Positions 7,829 through 16,210 of a stretch of DNA of 64,000 nucleotides are shown here, piece after piece; position 1 is the first letter of the stretch, and every line of letters begins with the position of its first letter. The DNA is from Actinoplanes sp. KI2 (lineage in GTDB: Bacteria; Actinomycetota; Actinomycetes; Mycobacteriales; Micromonosporaceae). Location of the stretch: contig NZ_JAOSZE010000013.1 in NCBI RefSeq assembly GCF_025630775.1, positions 62,001 through 126,000 on the forward strand, read 5' to 3'. The translations under genes and the position numbers were made by a program. The notes below the pieces were generated by a model. The model had not been told where the DNA came from, searched no databases, and saw nothing but the letters and a program-made list of their open reading frames with translations.

Positions 7829-7849
7829 TGTGCCAAGTGTTTGACACAA
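7829..7849. promoter_or_regulatory. Operator-like palindrome 1 upstream of the membrane protein/GntR pair
   Basis: TGTGCCAA and TTGACACAA half-sites separated by 4 bases. The second half-site includes TTGACA (7841-7846), a good -35 element; CATCCT at 7865-7870, 18 bases further, could be the -10. Confidence 0.6.
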
Positions 7850-7872
7850 GCACCCGGCGTGGCTCATCCTCC

Positions 7873-7894
7873 TTGTGCCAAACGCTTGACACAA
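7873..7894. promoter_or_regulatory. Operator-like palindrome 2 upstream of the membrane protein/GntR pair
   Basis: TTGTGCCAA and TTGACACAA half-sites again, 44 bases after the first site. It would lie over the transcription start if CATCCT (7865-7870) is the -10. The pairing of one site on the -35 and one at +1 fits a repressor, most simply the GntR protein encoded in the same operon. Confidence 0.6.
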
Positions 7895-7907
7895 CGGGGA
7901 GCGCCGC

Positions 7908-8693
7908 ATGACCGCACTGATGATCCGGGGGGTCGCCCGGCGTACCGCCGTGCTGCGCTGGGCGGGCGCCGCGGTCGGCGTGATCGTCGGCGGCATCGCC
8001 GCGCGATCGGGTGATCTCGGCACCGGGCTGCTGCTGGCCGCGCCGCTGTTCGGGCTGTGCACGCTAGTCGGCGTACTCGCCGGTGAGCTGACGGTTCGGC
8101 CACCGCGCGGGCCGATGCGGGTCGCGGCCGTCGAGGTCCGCCGCATCCGCGACTACCTGCCACACCGCCTCGGCCGGGTGGTCGCCGCGGCCGGCGGAGC
8201 GCTCGCGGTCCTGCTCACCGCCACGACCTGGGCCGGTAGCCCCGACGACCTGGGGCGCCCCGGACGGTCGCTGACCTGGCGGTGCACGCCCGACACGGTG
8301 GAGAGCCACGGCCCGTGGCCGGGCGTGTTCTATGCCGGTCGGCTCGCGGTCGTCGTGGTGTTCGGCGTGCTGCTCGCGTACGTCGCCGTGCGGGCCATCG
8401 TCCGCCGACCGCGCTCCGGCGACGCCGGTGACGTGGCCGTCGATGACGCGCTGCGCCGGCGTGCGGCCCGCGTCGTCACCGGCGCGGTCGGCGCTCTCAT
8501 CGCCATCCCGCTCGCCGGTGTCGGCCTGACGGCCGGCGGCGGCCTGCTCAGCATCTCCTGCGCGTCGACGTGGTGGACAACGGCGGGCTGGGCCCTGATC
8601 GCCCTGGTTCCGGCATCGCTTGCCCTCGTGGGCTGGTGCGCCACGGCGGCACTCACCCCGGACCGGGTCGACCCCCTGGCGCGGACGCGGTGA
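7908..8693 (+). CDS. Polytopic membrane protein linked to a GntR regulator
   Basis: A 261-residue protein with about six hydrophobic helices: two near residues 20-60, one near 92-110, one near 142-160, and two near 190-255. I recognise no catalytic motif. Two Cys residues (in WRCTPD and SISCAS) lie in predicted outside loops and might pair. Its stop overlaps the start of the GntR gene by 4 bases (GTGA), so the two are translationally coupled; YtrA-type GntR regulators commonly sit beside membrane proteins or ABC transporters that they control. GGGGAGC is the ribosome binding site. Twin operator-like palindromes lie upstream. Confidence 0.75.
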   Translation: MTALMIRGVARRTAVLRWAGAAVGVIVGGIAARSGDLGTGLLLAAPLFGLCTLVGVLAGELTVRPPRGPMRVAAVEVRRIRDYLPHRLGRVVAAAGGALAVLLTATTWAGSPDDLGRPGRSLTWRCTPDTVESHGPWPGVFYAGRLAVVVVFGVLLAYVAVRAIVRRPRSGDAGDVAVDDALRRRAARVVTGAVGALIAIPLAGVGLTAGGGLLSISCASTWWTTAGWALIALVPASLALVGWCATAALTPDRVDPLARTR

Positions 8694-9067
8694 CCGACCG
8701 TCCGGCGTTGACGGTGGTCACCGACGATCCCACGCCGCCGTACGAGCAGCTGCGACGCCAACTGGTCGAGCTGATCCGGTTCGGCGTGCTGGCGCCCGGT
8801 GATCGCCTTCCGCCCCTCCGCCAACTCGCCGCCGACCTGGGGTTGGCCGTCGGCACGGTCGCCCGGACGTACCGCGAGCTGGAGGTGGCCGGGTTGGTGA
8901 TCTCCCGGCGGGGCGGCGGAACCCGGGTCGCGGCGGTACCCGCACCCCGGTCGGACCCGGACGAGGCGCTGCGGGACAGCGCCACGGCGTTCGTCCGCGC
9001 GGCGCGGCTGCTCGGCGTGGCGGATGAGCAGATCGTGTCTGCGGTCGCTCGGGCGCTGGGCCGCTGA
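8690..9067 (+). CDS. GntR-family regulator, YtrA subfamily
   Basis: A 125-residue regulator: winged helix-turn-helix at residues ~15-80 (PPYEQLRRQL, LPPLRQLAADLG, TVARTYRELE, GLVISRRGGGT) followed by a short ~40-residue helical tail typical of the YtrA subfamily, which lacks a large effector domain. The GTG start overlaps the preceding stop (GTGA). It probably represses its own operon through the two palindromes at 7829-7849 and 7873-7894; this is inferred from position. Confidence 0.88.
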   Translation: MTDRPALTVVTDDPTPPYEQLRRQLVELIRFGVLAPGDRLPPLRQLAADLGLAVGTVARTYRELEVAGLVISRRGGGTRVAAVPAPRSDPDEALRDSATAFVRAARLLGVADEQIVSAVARALGR

Positions 9068-9515
9068 TTGTCCGAAGAGGACGACCGGTCGGCAATCCGG
9101 TCGACCGCCCGCTCGCCTTCGGCCCTTCGGCGACAAGCACGGGCACGACGTTCCCGGCCGCAAGCCTCGTCCTGATAGGACCAACCCCACCCGCCGCATG
9201 GCCCTCCAACGGACCCGCAGCCGGCGGACACACCGCACGAACCACCAACACTCCACCCGCTCGACGGCGCAACCGGGCGGTCCGCCGCGACCGGCGGGAT
9301 AGGGCTACGAAAACGCCAAACCACCGCCGAGAAAGCCCTGGCCAGCGGCAATGCGCCACAGCAAACGTCCGGCGCCGCCGTCGATATCCATGCACGTCGC
9401 TGCGGCGTTGGCCGCCGGAGATCCGGACCTACCGCCATGATCACCGGGCTCGCAGATCACTCAACGAAACGCACCCTGTGTTCCAGATAGTCATCTCTTT
9501 CTCACGGGGGTTCAC
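9068..9515. other. Intergenic region, about 450 bases, no convincing gene
   Basis: A weak 7-bp hairpin (CGACCGG at 9082-9088 with CCGGTCG at 9097-9103) may end the GntR operon. The rest has open frames on both strands, but none has a ribosome binding site, a recognisable domain or natural composition. It may contain eroded coding sequence. The last ~40 bases are less GC-rich and probably carry the promoter of the small secreted protein. Confidence 0.5.
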
Positions 9516-9944
9516 ATGAAACACCGCAACCTGCGCCGGCGCCTGGGCGTCCTGGCGGCGGCGGCCATGCTGTTGTTCAGCGCGCTGCCGGCTGTAGCGG
9601 CCAACGCGGCACTGCAGGCCGTCTCGAAGATCTCAGTCGTCAACAACGGCGGGTACGTGTTCTCGTTCCAGGTGCAGTGGCTCAGCGGCGACGACGGCAC
9701 GTGGCACACCGCCGACTGGAACAGCGGCCAGTACCCGATCAACCAGACCCGGACCACCCCGCCCCTGTCCCAGATAGGCGTGCCGGACGACGCACTGGCG
9801 GTCACGCCGTACGGCTCGGCCGTGCTGGGCACATCCGCGCAGGGCCACGGCTTCGTCCGGTTCACCCCGTCCAGCAGCAACGTCGCCACCTACCGCGCCA
9901 CCGGCACGACATTCGTCGGCTTCGACATCAGCCTGATCTCCTGA
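9516..9944 (+). CDS. Small secreted protein of unknown function
   Basis: A 142-residue protein with a clear Sec signal peptide: Arg-rich start, hydrophobic core LAAAAMLLFS, and likely cleavage near AANA. The mature ~110 residues are a beta-rich single domain (KISVVNNGGYVF, FSFQVQWLSGDD, GHGFVRFTPSS) without Cys or obvious catalytic motif. GGGGG before the ATG is the ribosome binding site. I do not recognise the family; the fold looks like a small beta-sandwich. It stands alone, ending in a hairpin at 9962-9988. Confidence 0.7.
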   Translation: MKHRNLRRRLGVLAAAAMLLFSALPAVAANAALQAVSKISVVNNGGYVFSFQVQWLSGDDGTWHTADWNSGQYPINQTRTTPPLSQIGVPDDALAVTPYGSAVLGTSAQGHGFVRFTPSSSNVATYRATGTTFVGFDISLIS

Positions 9945-9961
9945 CGCACTTGGCACCACCG

Positions 9962-9988
9962 CCCGGCGGGCGCGAGAAGCTCGCCGGG
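9962..9988. terminator. Hairpin terminator
   Basis: Arms 9962-9971 and 9979-9988 form a 10-bp stem with one G-T pair and a 7-base loop, 18 bases after the stop of the small secreted protein gene. The following ~250 bases up to 10241 hold no gene that I can support. Confidence 0.65.
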
Positions 9989-10241
9989 CAACGGTTCCGG
10001 CCCAGCGTCAGCGCTCACAGCTGCCAGACCTGCGGGACTGCCGGGCTTGCGGCAGGCCGTGGCCAGGCGCCCCGGCGAAGTCCCGGTACGCGGCACCGGC
10101 GGTGGTCCTGGGCCGGGCCCGCCCGGCAGCCGGGCGCGGAGCTGTTGGTGCAGCCGGCGGCCCTGGCACGCCGGGGACTTGGCGGACGCTCGTACGGGAA
10201 AGGCGGCGGGAGGGAAACGCCCAGGTCTCTTCGACGTGGGG

Positions 10242-11315
10242 TCAGGGGCTGGCCGCCATGAAGAGGAACACGGCCGCCAGGGACAGGTGGAGGCCGCCCT
10301 GCAGGACGTTTGCGCGGCCGGGAACGATGGTCAGGGTGCCCACCGCGACGGTCAGGGCCAGCAGGATCATCTGGGTGCCGCCCAAACCCAGCAGCAGCGG
10401 GCCGGACAGCCAGATCTTCGCGATGGCGATCGCCGGGATGGTCAGGCCGATGCTGGCCATGGCCGAGCCGATCGCGAGGTTGAGGCTGGTCTGGACGCGG
10501 TCGCGGGCGGCGGCCCGGACGGCGGCGATCGTCTCGGGCAGCAGCACCAGCAGGGCGATCGCCACGCCGACCACGGCCTGCGGCATGCCGAGGTCGCCGA
10601 CCGCCTTCTCGATCGCCGGGGAGACGCCCTTGGCCAGGCCGACCACGCCGATCAGGGCGAGCAGCAGCAGGCCGAGGCTGGTCAGCGCGGCACGGCCGGT
10701 CGGCGGGTCGACGTGCTGCTCGGTGTCGATGACCTCGCCGGCCGTGGTGATCGGCAGGAAGTAGTCGCGGTGGCGTCGGGTCTGGACGGTCACGAAGAGC
10801 GCGTACAGGGCCAGCGACGTGACCGCGGCGAACGCCAGCTGCGCGGGCGAGAACTCCGGGCCGGGGCGGCTGGTGGTGACGTTGGGCAGCACCAGGCTGA
10901 GCGTCGCGATCGTGATGACGGTGGCGAACGCGCCACCGGTGCCCTCGGGGTTGAAGACGGCCACCCGCCGGCGGAGGGCCGCGACCAGCAGGGACAGGCC
11001 GACCAGGCCATTACAGGTGATCATCACGGCGGCGAAGACGGTGTCGCGCGCCAGGGACTGGGTCTTCGCGCCGCCGCTGATCATCAGGGTGACGATGAGC
11101 GCGACCTCGATGACGGTGACGGCCACGGCCAGCACGAGCGAGCCGAACGGCTCACCCACCTTGTGCGCGACGACCTCGGCGTGGTGGACGGCGGACAGCA
11201 CGGCGGCGCCCAGGACCAGGGCGACGACCGCGACCACCGGCGGGGGTAGATCACGGCCCCAGGTCAGGACGAGGGTGGCGACGGCAAGGATGGGTGTAAT
11301 GGCTGCTTTCATCAA
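10242..11315 (-). CDS. ChaA-type calcium/sodium:proton antiporter
   Basis: A 357-residue integral membrane protein with about 11 hydrophobic helices in two inverted halves, the Ca2+/cation antiporter layout. Each half carries the acidic alpha-repeat motif: GEPFGSLVLAVAVTVIE in the first half and VLLPETIAAVRAA plus SLNLAIGSAMASIGLTIPA in the second. ChaA proteins expel Ca2+, Na+ or K+ in exchange for protons, mainly at alkaline pH. The start may be either of two adjacent ATG codons. It is divergent from the transferase gene with only about 38 bases between the starts, so both promoters overlap there. Confidence 0.88.
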   Translation of the reverse strand: MMKAAITPILAVATLVLTWGRDLPPPVVAVVALVLGAAVLSAVHHAEVVAHKVGEPFGSLVLAVAVTVIEVALIVTLMISGGAKTQSLARDTVFAAVMITCNGLVGLSLLVAALRRRVAVFNPEGTGGAFATVITIATLSLVLPNVTTSRPGPEFSPAQLAFAAVTSLALYALFVTVQTRRHRDYFLPITTAGEVIDTEQHVDPPTGRAALTSLGLLLLALIGVVGLAKGVSPAIEKAVGDLGMPQAVVGVAIALLVLLPETIAAVRAAARDRVQTSLNLAIGSAMASIGLTIPAIAIAKIWLSGPLLLGLGGTQMILLALTVAVGTLTIVPGRANVLQGGLHLSLAAVFLFMAASP

Positions 11316-11353
11316 GCAACCTTACGTGCGATACGGCTGGCAGTATGGGTTTT

Positions 11354-12352
11354 ATGGCGTACGTGAATCCGTCCGGGGAGTTCACCCGGGATCAGCGGTA
11401 CATTCCGACTCGCATCACTGAGGACGGCCGGGACGGCTACCCGGTCGAGCCGGGGCGCTACCGGCTGATCGTGAGCCGGGCCTGCCCGTGGGCCAACCGG
11501 GCGATCATCGTACGGCGGCTGCTGGGGCTCGAGGACGTGCTCTCGATGGGCGTCGCCGGCCCGACCCACGACAAGCGGAGCTGGAGCTTCGACCTCGACC
11601 CGGACGGGCGCGACCCGGTGCTGGGCATCGAGCGGTTGCAGGAGGCGTATTTCGCCCGCTTCCCCGGGTACGAGAAGGGGATCACCGTCCCGGCCATGGT
11701 CGACATCCCGACCGGTCAGGTGGTGACCAACGACTTTGCGCAGATCACCATCGACCTGTCGCTGGAGTGGACCAAGTATCAGCGGGCCGGGGCGCCGGCG
11801 CTCTACCCGGCTTCGCTGCGGGAGCAGATCGACAAGGTCAACCGGTTCGTCTTCGCGGATGTGAACAACGGCGTCTACCGGGCCGGGTTCGCGGGGACGC
11901 AGGAGGCGTACGAGCAGGCTTATGCGCGGCTCTTCGACCGCCTCGACAAGCTGTCGTCACATCTTGAAGATCATCGTTACCTGGTCGGCGACACGATCAC
12001 CGAGGCGGACGTACGGCTGTTCACCACGCTGGCCCGCTTCGACGCGGTCTATCACAACCACTTCAAGTGCAATCGGAACAAGCTCAGCGAGATGCCCGTC
12101 CTGTGGGCGTACGCGAGGGACCTGTTCCAGACTCCCGGCTTCGGCGACACGATCGATTTCGTCGACATCAAGCGGCATTACTACCTGGTGCACCGGGACA
12201 TCAACCCGACCGGGATCGTGCCGGCCGGGCCCGACCTGACCACCTGGCTCGAACCGCACGACCGGGCGAGACTGGGCGGCCGGCCGTTCGGGGACGGCAC
12301 TCCCCCGCCACCGCCGCGCGAGCCGGTGCCGGCGGGGCACGGCGCCGTCTGA
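11354..12352 (+). CDS. Xi-class glutathione/mycothiol S-transferase (hydroquinone reductase)
   Basis: A 332-residue protein of the Xi-class (ECM4/YqjG) family: N-terminal thioredoxin-like domain with the catalytic Cys in RACPWANR (residue ~42), and a C-terminal helical domain including VGDTITEADVRLFTTLARFD and the LSEMPVLWAYARDLFQ segment. Members reduce S-conjugated hydroquinones; because actinobacteria generally use mycothiol rather than glutathione, that is the likely cofactor (inference). The ATG at 11354 is preferred to 11345 because CAGTAT lies 7 bases before it, as in leaderless genes. The C-terminal tail is Pro-rich. Confidence 0.88.
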   Translation: MAYVNPSGEFTRDQRYIPTRITEDGRDGYPVEPGRYRLIVSRACPWANRAIIVRRLLGLEDVLSMGVAGPTHDKRSWSFDLDPDGRDPVLGIERLQEAYFARFPGYEKGITVPAMVDIPTGQVVTNDFAQITIDLSLEWTKYQRAGAPALYPASLREQIDKVNRFVFADVNNGVYRAGFAGTQEAYEQAYARLFDRLDKLSSHLEDHRYLVGDTITEADVRLFTTLARFDAVYHNHFKCNRNKLSEMPVLWAYARDLFQTPGFGDTIDFVDIKRHYYLVHRDINPTGIVPAGPDLTTWLEPHDRARLGGRPFGDGTPPPPPREPVPAGHGAV

Positions 12353-12392
12353 TCGCCGGTTCCCGCGGACCGAATTTGTCGTACCGCGCGAC

Positions 12393-12398
12393 TAGGGT
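12393..12398 (+). promoter_or_regulatory. -10 element TAGGGT for the SWIM/MoxR/DUF5682/VWA operon
   Basis: TAGGGT ends 6 bases before the GTG at 12405; no ribosome binding site is present, so the operon probably starts with a leaderless message. Confidence 0.5.
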
Positions 12399-12404
12399 TT
12401 GCCC

Positions 12405-15152
12405 GTGCCCGTTGAGCGATGGTCCGTTCCCCAGGTCGAGGCCCTGGCCCCCGACGCCGCCTCGGTGAAGGCCGCGCGCGGCCTCACCTTCGCGGCGTCC
12501 GGCCGGCTCGACGAGATCCTTTGGGGAGTGTGCCGCGGCTACCAGGTCTGTGCCGACCTGGCCAGGCCGGCGTTCCGGTGCTCGTGCCCGAGCCGCAAGA
12601 TCCCTTGCAAGCACGCGCTGGGCCTGCTCCTGCTGTGGGCCGAGTCCGATGTGTCGTCCGCCGAGGCGCCGGCGTTCGTTCGCGAGTGGCAGGCGGCGCG
12701 GGCCGCCTCCGCGGCGCGGCGGCGCAGTCCCGCCGGGCCCCCCGACCCGGTGGCCGCGGCCAAGCGGGTGGAGCAGCGCGCCGAGCGCGTCGCGGGCGGC
12801 ATGGCCGAGCTGAGCCGCTGGCTCGACGACCAGGTGCGGCACGGCCTGGCCGGCTCCCAGCGCAGCGGGCCGAAACCGTTCGACGTCATGGCCGCCCGGC
12901 TGGTGGATGCCCAGGCCCCGACCGCGGCGAACGCGGTGCGCCGGCTCGGCGGCATCGCCGGTGTGGGGCCGCAGTGGGCCGACCGCCTGCTCGGCGAGCT
13001 CGCGTTGCTGCGCCTGCTGGTCGCCGGGTACGAGCGGCTCGACCAGCTGCCGCCCGAGCTGGCCGCGACCGTCCGTTCCCGGATCGGGTTCCCGGTCGCC
13101 ACCGACGACGTGCTGGCCGGCCCCCGGGTCGCCGACCGCTGGCAGGTGCTCGGCCAGGTCGACGCCGACGACGGCGCGCTGACCACCCGGCGCACCTGGC
13201 TGCGCGGCGCCGCCACCGGCCGGTTCGCGCTGGTCCTGGCGTTCGCCGCGCCCGGCGTGCCGCTGGTGTCCGATCTCGTCCCGGGCACCGAGTTCCGCGC
13301 CGACCTGGCCTTCTACCCCGGCGCCGCGCCGCTGCGCGCCCTGGTCGCCGAGCGGCACAGCGCCGCCGAGCCGTTCGCCGAGCCCGATGGCGCGCAGCGG
13401 CCGGCCGAGGCGCTCGCCGGCTGGGCCGGCACGGTCGCCGCCGAGCCCTGGCGGTCCGACGCGCCCGTCCTGCTCGGCGGGGTGACCCCGAGCGAGGACG
13501 GCTGGCTGGTCGACGAGTCGGGCGCCGCCCTGCCGCTGGCGGCCGGGCATCGCGAGCCGTGGTGGCTGCTCGCGGCGGCGGGCGCCACCCCCGCCACGGT
13601 GGCCGCCGAGTGGTCGCCCACCGGCCTGCGGCCGCTCGCCGCCTGGGTGGCAAGCGGCTTCGTGCCGGCCGGCGTGCCGGTGCCTGATCCCGGCGCCGCA
13701 CGGCACCCGGAGATGCCGCCCGAGCTGCTGGCCGCCGCCCTGGTCGGCACCGACCGCCGCCCCTGGTCGGGTGGTTCCCTGCTGGATTCCGCCGCGGTCG
13801 CCCTCGCCCGGCGGCGGGCCGGCGTCACGCCCGCGCACGGGCATGCGCCGATTCCCGCCGCTCCCGCCGAGATCACTCCCCCGCTGCCCGCCGCGTCCGG
13901 CGCCCGGCTGATCCGCATCCTCGGCGACGGCGTGCCCGGGGGCGCCCAGATCGCGCACGAGCTGCTGTCCCAGTGGCTGGAGGCGGCCGCGGCCAAGGGC
14001 GGCCACGTGCCCCCGGTCGTGCTGCCCGCCCTGCTCGACGCGGGCCGGCGCAACTCGCTGATCCGCCCGGCGCTGGCCCAGGTCGCCGGCCGGCGCGGCG
14101 CCTGGCTGGCCGGGATGCGGGGCGACTGGCGCTGGCTGCGCGACGAGACGGTCGCGGCCACCGCCGGGGAGACCGGCGCCGCCTGGGAGACCGGCACCAT
14201 CGGGGAACGGCTGGGCTACCTCATCGAGCTGCGCCGGGCCGACCCCGCTCGCGGCCTCTCGCTCCTGACCCGGTCGTGGCCGCACGAGTCGTCGGACGAT
14301 CGGGCCCGGTTCGTGGCCGCACTCGCGACCGGGCTGAGCCTCGCCGACGAGCCGTTCCTCGAGCAAGCCCTCGACGACCGCCGCAAGGAGGTCCGCGAGT
14401 CCGCCCTCGACCTGCTGCGCAGCCTGCCCGGCTCGTCGCTCGGCAAGCGGATGGCGCAGCGCGCGGCCGCGGCGGTCCGGCGCGACCCGAACGGCTGGCT
14501 GCTGGTGACGCCGCCGGAAGATCTCGACACCGGCATGCGCCGCGACGGCATGGCCGCCACCCCGGCCCGCGGCCTCGGCGTCAGCGCCTGGCTGCTGGAG
14601 GAGACGCTGGCCGGCGCCCCGCTCGACACCTGGTCCGACCCGGCCACCATGCTGCGTCTGGCCCGCGGCAACGACTGGGAGTCGGCGCTGCTGCACGGCT
14701 GGGCCAAGGCCGCCATCGCCCAGCGCGACGCCGCCTGGGCCACCGCGCTGATCGACGAGGCGGCCGCCGCCCTGCGCGAGTCGGTCCGGTGGGACCTGCA
14801 CCTGGTGATCCCGCCGGACGAGCTCGGCCGGCTCGCCGCCGACGCGCTGCGCCGCGAGGACGGCATGGCCCACCGGCTGCTCTCCATCCACCCCGGCCGG
14901 TGGCCCGACGAGCTGTCCACCGCGGTGCTGGAGACCATCGCCCACCGCGCCCGCACCGACCGGCACACCTGGCAGCTCGGCGAGCTGTGCCGGTCCGCGG
15001 CACTGGCCATGCCCCCGGCGTGGGCCGACCCGGTCGGCCGCCTCGCCGCCCAGCTCGACCAGGACCCGGCCGACCAGTCGCGGGCGCGGCCGGTCGCCGA
15101 GCTCGCCCGCACGCTCACCTTCCGCCACGAGATGCTCCAGGAGTTCCAGTGA
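12405..15152 (+). CDS. SWIM zinc-finger and DUF5691 fusion protein
   Basis: A 915-residue protein joining two units that I know as separate neighbouring genes in other bacteria. Residues ~1-430 are a SWIM zinc-finger protein: Cys59, Cys61, Cys68 and His70 form the CxCxnCxH site (FRCSCPSRKIPCKH). Residues ~435-915 match DUF5691, starting at PPELLAAALVGTDRRPW and made of HEAT-like helical repeats. SWIM fingers bind DNA or protein. The fused gene is the first of a four-gene operon with MoxR, DUF5682 and VWA genes, all with overlapping stop/start codons. GTG 12405 is preferred over an upstream TTG because of the -10 element 6 bases before it. Confidence 0.85.
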   Translation: MPVERWSVPQVEALAPDAASVKAARGLTFAASGRLDEILWGVCRGYQVCADLARPAFRCSCPSRKIPCKHALGLLLLWAESDVSSAEAPAFVREWQAARAASAARRRSPAGPPDPVAAAKRVEQRAERVAGGMAELSRWLDDQVRHGLAGSQRSGPKPFDVMAARLVDAQAPTAANAVRRLGGIAGVGPQWADRLLGELALLRLLVAGYERLDQLPPELAATVRSRIGFPVATDDVLAGPRVADRWQVLGQVDADDGALTTRRTWLRGAATGRFALVLAFAAPGVPLVSDLVPGTEFRADLAFYPGAAPLRALVAERHSAAEPFAEPDGAQRPAEALAGWAGTVAAEPWRSDAPVLLGGVTPSEDGWLVDESGAALPLAAGHREPWWLLAAAGATPATVAAEWSPTGLRPLAAWVASGFVPAGVPVPDPGAARHPEMPPELLAAALVGTDRRPWSGGSLLDSAAVALARRRAGVTPAHGHAPIPAAPAEITPPLPAASGARLIRILGDGVPGGAQIAHELLSQWLEAAAAKGGHVPPVVLPALLDAGRRNSLIRPALAQVAGRRGAWLAGMRGDWRWLRDETVAATAGETGAAWETGTIGERLGYLIELRRADPARGLSLLTRSWPHESSDDRARFVAALATGLSLADEPFLEQALDDRRKEVRESALDLLRSLPGSSLGKRMAQRAAAAVRRDPNGWLLVTPPEDLDTGMRRDGMAATPARGLGVSAWLLEETLAGAPLDTWSDPATMLRLARGNDWESALLHGWAKAAIAQRDAAWATALIDEAAAALRESVRWDLHLVIPPDELGRLAADALRREDGMAHRLLSIHPGRWPDELSTAVLETIAHRARTDRHTWQLGELCRSAALAMPPAWADPVGRLAAQLDQDPADQSRARPVAELARTLTFRHEMLQEFQ

Positions 15153-16210
15153 CCGCTCTGCGCCCGCACGCCGAGGACCAGTACGCCGAGGAACTGGCCG
15201 AGCTCGCCCGCGACGACGACCGGCCCCGGCCGCCGGGCTGGCGGCTCTCGCCCCACGCCGTGGTGACCTACCTGCTCGGCGACGGCGCGAAGGTCACGCC
15301 GAAGTACGTCGGGCCGCGCCGGCTGATCGAGGTCGCGGTGGCCACCCTCGCCACCGACCGGGCCCTGCTGCTGCTCGGCGTGCCGGGCACCGCCAAGACC
15401 TGGGTGTCCGAGCACCTCGCGGCGGCGATCTCCGGCGACTCGAAGCTGCTCGTGCAGGGCACCGCCGGCACCGCCGAGGAGGCGATCCGGTACGGGTGGA
15501 ACTACGCCCGCCTGCTCGCCGAGGGGCCGAGCGAGGCGGCGCTGGTGGAGAGCCCGATCATGCGGGCCATGCGCACCGGCTCGATCGCCCGGCTCGAGGA
15601 ACTGACCCGGGTGCCGTCCGACGTGCAGGACGCGCTGATCACCATCCTGTCCGAGAAGACGCTGCCGGTGCCCGAGCTGAACACCGAGGTGCAGGCGCAG
15701 CGCGGGTTCAACCTGATCGCCACGGCCAACGACCGCGACCGCGGGGTGAACGAGCTGTCCAGCGCGCTGCGCCGCCGGTTCAACACGGTGGTGCTGCCGG
15801 TGCCCGCCTCGGCCGACGAAGAGGTGGAGATCGTGGCGCGCCGGGTCGCCGAGCTCGGCGCCGCGCTCGACCTGCCCGCGGTGCCGACCGCGATCGAGGA
15901 GATCCGGCGCGTGGTGACGGTCTTCCGCGAGCTGCGTGGCGGGCTGACCGAGGACGGACGCACCAAGCTCAAGTCGCCGACCGGCACGCTCTCCACGGCC
16001 GAGGCGATCTCGGTGCTCACCAACGGGATGGCGCTGGCCGCGCACTTCGGCGACGGCACGCTGCACGCGAGCGACGTGGCGGCCGGCATCGTCGGCGCGG
16101 TGGTGAAGGACCCGGTGTCCGACGGCGTGGTCTGGCGGGAATACCTGGAGACCGTCGTCCGCGAGCGTCCCGACTGGATCGACTTCTATCGGGCCGCCCG
16201 CGATGCCTGA
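15149..16210 (+). CDS. MoxR-type AAA+ ATPase
   Basis: A 353-residue ATPase: Walker A GVPGTAKT at residues 77-84, Walker B-like IARLEEL with acidic residues 149-150, sensor 1 in LIATAND (Asn193), and the Arg finger cluster RRRF at 207-210. MoxR ATPases form hexamers that remodel or load cofactors into partners, usually acting with a VWA protein; the VWA gene is two genes downstream. The GTG start overlaps the stop of the SWIM-DUF5691 gene (GTGA), and its own 3' end overlaps the DUF5682 gene by 8 bases, so the proteins are probably made in fixed ratio. Confidence 0.93.
   Translation: MTALRPHAEDQYAEELAELARDDDRPRPPGWRLSPHAVVTYLLGDGAKVTPKYVGPRRLIEVAVATLATDRALLLLGVPGTAKTWVSEHLAAAISGDSKLLVQGTAGTAEEAIRYGWNYARLLAEGPSEAALVESPIMRAMRTGSIARLEELTRVPSDVQDALITILSEKTLPVPELNTEVQAQRGFNLIATANDRDRGVNELSSALRRRFNTVVLPVPASADEEVEIVARRVAELGAALDLPAVPTAIEEIRRVVTVFRELRGGLTEDGRTKLKSPTGTLSTAEAISVLTNGMALAAHFGDGTLHASDVAAGIVGAVVKDPVSDGVVWREYLETVVRERPDWIDFYRAARDA

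Noticed and set aside
9024..9302. A 92-codon plus-strand frame after the GntR gene
   Set aside because: It overlaps the GntR coding end out of frame, is rich in Arg/Pro/Thr without structure, and has no ribosome binding site.
12201..15128. A 975-codon open frame on the minus strand opposite the SWIM-DUF5691 gene
   Set aside because: It is a shadow of a real GC-rich gene: Gly/Arg/Gln-rich composition, no domain, no ribosome binding site. The same applies to other long antisense frames, e.g. at 534-1994, 29922-32825 and 58976-61990.
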